A stretch of 8,401 nucleotides of DNA, taken from assembly GCA_905198475.1 (NCBI GenBank), contig CAJKCQ010000082.1, positions 1 to 8,401 on the forward strand. The letters run 5' to 3'. Below the pieces are notes generated by a model that worked only from the letters and a program-made list of their open reading frames with translations, did no database searches and had not been told where the DNA came from. The stretch is from an uncultured Sutterella sp. Its GTDB lineage: Bacteria; Pseudomonadota; Gammaproteobacteria; Burkholderiales; Burkholderiaceae_F. Positions 1 to 8,401 of the stretch are shown here, in pieces (within the stretch, counting starts at the first letter, position 1; every line of letters begins with the position of its first letter). A program made the translations under genes and the position numbers.

Positions 1-59
1 ATGGATGATGTTTATTTGGTACAAATTTCGCGATTAGCCGACCGTTCGCCCTGCTTTGC

Positions 60-90
60 TTGTCTGCGCTTCCGGTACTGCAGGTACAAT
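60..90 (+). promoter_or_regulatory. Candidate sigma-70 promoter for lptFG
   Basis: A good -10 element, TACAAT (85-90), lies 56 bases before the lptF start. The best -35 candidate is TTGTCT (60-65), which leaves a long 19-bp spacer. Transcription would start near position 97 and give a leader of about 50 nt. The -10 match is seen directly; the -35 is weak and the assignment is inferred. An upstream promoter outside the window cannot be excluded. Confidence 0.35.
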
Positions 91-103
91 CATCTGCTTC
101 ACA

Positions 104-121
104 CCCGGGCCTTCGCCCGGG
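104..121 (+). other. GC-rich hairpin in the lptF leader
   Basis: A perfect 7-bp stem (104-110 paired with 115-121) closes a CTTC tetraloop and ends 25 bases before the lptF ATG. No T-tract follows, so it is not a standard intrinsic terminator for an upstream gene. If transcription begins near 97, the hairpin sits at the 5' end of the mRNA. It could affect stability or ribosome access, but no role is demonstrated. Confidence 0.4.
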
Positions 122-146
122 GTCCGGATTCCTCGTCTTCTGAAGC

Positions 147-1277
147 ATGATCTTCAAGCGTTCACTGATCTCCGAGCTCGCCAACGTCGCGGGCGGGGTC
201 TTCACCGTGCTCTTCACGATCGTCCTCGCCGTCGCCATGGTGAACTTCCTCAACATGGCCGCTGGCGGCAGCGTGGACCACTCGGCCGTCTTCCAGCTCG
301 TGCTCTACAACGCGCTCGTGAACATGCCGCCGCTGCTCGCCGCCTCGCTCTTCATCGCCGTGATGATGACGATGATGCGCTCCTGGCAGGACAACGAGAT
401 GGTGGTGTGGTTCTCCTCGGGCGGGCGGTCCCTGCTTTCCTGGATCGGTCCGGTGCTGCGCTTCGCGCTTCCCGTTTGCATCTTCATCGCGCTGCTCTCG
501 ATCGTGGTCGCCCCCTGGGCGCGCGCCGAGACGCAGAAGCTCCGGACGGCCTTCGTGCAGCGCGACGACGTGAACGCCATCTCTCCGGGGCGCTTCATTG
601 AGGCGCAGGGCGGCCGGCGCGTCTTCTTCATCGAGTCCGCGGGCGACACGCCGAGCTCCGTGAGCCGCATTTTCGTCGCCGAATCGGGCCGCACCCAGGA
701 CTCCGTCGTCACCGCCGAGCGCGGCACGGTCGAGGTGAACGCCGACGGCGACCGCTACGTCATCCTCAAGGACGGCGCGCGCTATGAGACCGACAGGGCG
801 ACCTCTGCGACGCGCGTCGTCGAGTTCGACGACTACGGCGTACGCCTCGACATCAAGGTGGACGACGTCTTCCGCTCGACCAAGGCGAATTCGCAGCCCC
901 TCTCGGTCCTTCTCGCGATGCCCACGCCGGGCAACCAGGCCGAGCTCCTCTGGCGCCTCACCTGGCCCATTGCGGCCCTCAACCTCGTGCTCCTCGCGAT
1001 ACCGCTCTCGTGCACCTCGCCGCGTGCGGGCAGAAGCCTCAACCTGCTGATGGCCGCGCTCATCTTCATCCTCTACCTCAACGGACTCTCGATCGCCGAG
1101 AGCTGGGTGTCGCAGGAGAAGATTTCGATGATTGCGGCGCTCCTTCTTCTCAACGGCTCGGTCCTCCTCGTGGCGGTGCTGCTCTTCGTACGCCGCGTCT
1201 GGCTCACGCGGTGGACGCCCAAGTGGATGACCCTCTGGTACTGGCGCGGCCGGCGCCTCTCGGGAGGTTCGCGATGA
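147..1277 (+). CDS. lptF: LPS export ABC transporter permease LptF
   Basis: LptF is one of two inner-membrane subunits of LptB2FG, which extracts lipopolysaccharide from the inner membrane and passes it to LptC/LptA for transport to the outer membrane. The 376-residue product has the LptF/LptG (YjgP/YjgQ) layout. Three N-terminal membrane helices lie at about 13-35, 53-76 and 99-123. A periplasmic beta-rich domain spans about 125-262. Three C-terminal helices lie at about 268-289, 298-317 and 327-349. The cytoplasmic segment at 79-93 (WQDNEMVVWFSSG) is the expected LptB coupling helix; Glu84 matches, by position and from memory, the coupling-helix glutamate of E. coli LptF. The length is close to the E. 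coli protein (about 366). The start MIFKRSL is typical of the family, but no clear Shine-Dalgarno sequence precedes it. The short cytoplasmic tail (350-376) is rich in Trp and Arg. The stop overlaps the lptG start, so the two are co-translated. Confidence 0.93.
   Translation: MIFKRSLISELANVAGGVFTVLFTIVLAVAMVNFLNMAAGGSVDHSAVFQLVLYNALVNMPPLLAASLFIAVMMTMMRSWQDNEMVVWFSSGGRSLLSWIGPVLRFALPVCIFIALLSIVVAPWARAETQKLRTAFVQRDDVNAISPGRFIEAQGGRRVFFIESAGDTPSSVSRIFVAESGRTQDSVVTAERGTVEVNADGDRYVILKDGARYETDRATSATRVVEFDDYGVRLDIKVDDVFRSTKANSQPLSVLLAMPTPGNQAELLWRLTWPIAALNLVLLAIPLSCTSPRAGRSLNLLMAALIFILYLNGLSIAESWVSQEKISMIAALLLLNGSVLLVAVLLFVRRVWLTRWTPKWMTLWYWRGRRLSGGSR
1262..1267 (+). promoter_or_regulatory. Ribosome binding site of lptG inside lptF
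   Basis: GGGAGG lies 6 bases before the ATG at 1274, within the last codons of lptF. It is a much better Shine-Dalgarno match than anything ahead of lptF. It fixes the lptG start and excludes the longer upstream reading of that frame, which begins inside lptF. Confidence 0.7.
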
Positions 1278-2410
1278 AGGTCATTGCCCGTCAGTTCACC
1301 AAGGACATCCTCTTATCGACGCTCTTCGTGCTGATCGTGCTCATCGCGCTCTTCGCGTTCTTCGGCCTGATCGGTCAGATGGACGAGGTGGGCCGCAATG
1401 AATACGACCTCGCGACGGCCTTTCTGCTCACGGGACTCACGCTCCCGCAGCGCGCCTACGAGCTCTCGCCTCTGGCGGTGCTCCTCGCCGCGGTCTACAC
1501 GATGTCGCGTTGGGCGTCCACGTCGGAATTCACGGTGCTGCGCGCCGCGGGCATGTCGCCGGTCAGGCTCGCCGCCATGCTCGTCGTCCCCGGGCTCGTG
1601 CTCCTCGTTTCGACCTACGTCCTCGGCGAGGTGGCCGCGCCCTGGGCGATGCGCTACTCGACCGAGGTGCGCTCGGCGAACGACCCCACGCTCACCGCGC
1701 GGGGCTACAACTCGGGCGCATGGGTGCGCGACCTCACGAAGACTCCCGACGGGACAGAAGTGGACCGCTTCATCAACATCTCCTCCATCTCCGCGGCCAA
1801 TCGCCTCGAGACGGGCGCCTGGCGCGTCTTCGAATTCAACGACGCGGGCAAGCTCTCGCGCATCGTGCGCGCCGAGTCGGGCATCTTCACGCCCGGGAAG
1901 GGCTGGACGCTCAGGAACGCCGTCGAGACGATCTACCCGAAGCTCGACCGCGACAAGGAGAATCCGCAGCAGGCGCCCCTCGTGCGGCGCACCGCGGCTG
2001 AACTCCCCCTCGCTTCGACGGTGACCCCCGAGATTCTCGGCGTGATGATGACCAAGCCCGAGCGCATGGCGATGCTCGACCTCTCGAGCTACATCGCGCA
2101 TCTCGATCGGGTGAACCAGGTCTCCGACCACTACCGCTCCGTCTTCTGGTCGAAGGCCTTCTATCCGGTGGGCGTGCTCGTGATGCTTGCGATCTCGATG
2201 CCCTTCGGCTACCTGAACGCCCGCTCGGGCGGCGTCGCGATCAAGATCTTCCTCGGCGTGCTGATCGGCATCGCCTTCTATGCGCTCAACAACCTCTTCT
2301 CCTACCTTTCGGCCGCCGCGAGTGCGCCGCCCGCACTGATGGCGGCCGTGCCGAGCGTCTTCATGCTCGGCGCCTCCGCGCTCGCGCTCTGGTGGGTCGA
2401 GCGGCGCTAG
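1274..2410 (+). CDS. lptG: LPS export ABC transporter permease LptG
   Basis: LptG is the second permease subunit of LptB2FG; it pairs with LptF to form the cavity that takes LPS from the inner membrane. The 378-residue product shows the same plan as LptF: helices at about 11-31, 60-77 and 93-115, a periplasmic domain at about 120-275, then helices at about 283-303, 314-337 and 350-373. The segment STSEFTVLRAAGMSP (82-96) is the conserved coupling helix for the ATPase LptB, with the family's R-A-A-G motif and Glu85. The stretch LSSYIAHLDRVNQ (260-272) resembles the conserved pre-helix segment of the family. The frame reads further upstream to an ATG at 1010, but that part overlaps lptF. ATG 1274 is preferred because of its ribosome binding site, the ATGA overlap with lptF and the family-typical N-terminus. 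lptB, lptC and lptA are not in the window. The gene order lptF-lptG is the usual one. Confidence 0.93.
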   Translation: MKVIARQFTKDILLSTLFVLIVLIALFAFFGLIGQMDEVGRNEYDLATAFLLTGLTLPQRAYELSPLAVLLAAVYTMSRWASTSEFTVLRAAGMSPVRLAAMLVVPGLVLLVSTYVLGEVAAPWAMRYSTEVRSANDPTLTARGYNSGAWVRDLTKTPDGTEVDRFINISSISAANRLETGAWRVFEFNDAGKLSRIVRAESGIFTPGKGWTLRNAVETIYPKLDRDKENPQQAPLVRRTAAELPLASTVTPEILGVMMTKPERMAMLDLSSYIAHLDRVNQVSDHYRSVFWSKAFYPVGVLVMLAISMPFGYLNARSGGVAIKIFLGVLIGIAFYALNNLFSYLSAAASAPPALMAAVPSVFMLGASALALWWVERR

Positions 2411-2426
2411 GGGCGCCTCCCTCCAG

Positions 2427-2470
2427 AAAAAACAAACGCCGTCCCGTTGCCGGGGCGGCGTTTGTTTTTT
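2427..2470. terminator. Bidirectional intrinsic terminator between lptG and uvrA
   Basis: Arms 2427-2446 and 2451-2470 pair over 20 bp with a single G-T wobble around a TTGC loop. The outer end of the stem is A-rich on the left and T-rich on the right (TTTGTTTTTT at 2461-2470), so RNA from either strand forms a strong GC stem followed by a U-rich run. The hairpin starts 16 bases after the lptG stop and lies 11 bases beyond the uvrA stop on the opposite strand. It is placed to stop both convergent transcripts. Confidence 0.92.
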
Positions 2471-2481
2471 CCCTTTTGCGC

Positions 2482-8175
<5,694 letters not shown>

Positions 8176-8219
8176 CTGGGCTTGTCTCGGACGGATGAAT
8201 CGTTGGGAGCTTCAATTTA

Positions 8220-8230
8220 GCCGAATCGGC
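8220..8230. repeat. Odd palindrome, copy 1, upstream of uvrA
   Basis: GCCGAATCGGC is an 11-bp palindrome around a central A. Its core CCGAATCGG recurs as the exact reverse complement at 8339-8347. It lies about 45 bases before the uvrA start, in the leader region. It could be a small operator half or chance; no function is assigned. Confidence 0.35.
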
Positions 8231-8300
8231 GGGCATGGCGCCGCCGCCGGGCCGCCGGACCTTCGGGTGCATCAATATGTAACAAATCGCTTCCAAACTC

Positions 8301-8329
8301 TTGCCAAGATGCAAATTCTTATGCATAAT
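8301..8329 (+). promoter_or_regulatory. Sigma-70 promoter of the tRNA-Ala gene
   Basis: TTGCCA (8301-8306) and CATAAT (8324-8329) each match the consensus at five of six positions and are separated by the ideal 17 bp. Transcription should start near 8336, about 10 bases before the mature tRNA. The bases just after the -10 are CCGC, a GC-rich discriminator typical of stringently controlled stable-RNA promoters; that regulation is inferred. The -10 overlaps the 10-bp palindrome TTATGCATAA (8319-8328). The whole element lies in an AT-rich island that contrasts with its surroundings. Confidence 0.75.
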
Positions 8330-8338
8330 CCGCTTTCT

Positions 8339-8401
<63 letters not shown>

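Noticed and set aside
1..93. Possible start of a divergent gene (for example pepA, often found beside lptF)
   Set aside because: No ATG on the - strand opens a meaningful frame here; the only one, at 93, gives about 19 codons. Any such gene would start left of the window.
1010..1273. Upstream extension of the lptG frame to an earlier ATG
   Set aside because: The extension lies wholly inside lptF, has no family resemblance and would add 88 residues. The start at 1274 has a good ribosome binding site and a typical LptG N-terminus.
8176..8300. LexA/SOS operator upstream of uvrA
   Set aside because: No CTGT-N8-ACAG-type sequence was found by eye in the upstream region.
8263..8310. Candidate uvrA promoter on the - strand using TTGGCA (8307-8302) as -35
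   Set aside because: The only -10-like hexamers at acceptable spacing match about three of six positions, so I could not support it as a feature.

Overview
The window is GC-rich chromosomal DNA, probably from a betaproteobacterium. Burkholderiales fits best, possibly a high-GC Sutterellaceae-like lineage, but that is inference from gene content, base composition and my memory of where long UvrA proteins occur. An lptF-lptG pair shows that the organism is Gram-negative and moves lipopolysaccharide (LPS) to its outer membrane. Coding is dense. I see no mobile element, CRISPR array or sign of recent transfer.

Layout: positions 1-146 form a leader with a plausible promoter and a small GC-rich hairpin. 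lptF (147-1277) and lptG (1274-2410) lie on the + strand and overlap by 4 bp. Together they encode the two membrane subunits of the LPS-extracting ABC transporter LptB2FG. A long, near-perfect hairpin with A- and T-tracts on both sides (2427-2470) follows. It probably terminates both lptFG and the convergent gene.

Most of the window (2482-8175, - strand) is one intact 1897-residue UvrA-family protein. It consists of two complete UvrA-like units in one chain, with four ATP-binding domains instead of the usual two. The four ATP sites all keep their motifs. The accessory domains are divided between the halves: the N-terminal unit keeps a full-length DNA-contacting insertion domain but has a divergent UvrB-binding region, while the C-terminal unit has a recognisable UvrB-binding domain but almost no insertion domain. 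This looks like a covalent, specialised pseudo-heterodimer and is the most interesting object here.

The 171-bp region 8176-8346 separates uvrA from a divergent tRNA-Ala(GGC) gene that runs off the right edge. It holds a strong sigma-70-type promoter for the tRNA and two copies of a 9-bp odd palindrome. The LPS genes, the repair gene and the tRNA have no evident functional link; they are neighbours with separate transcription.
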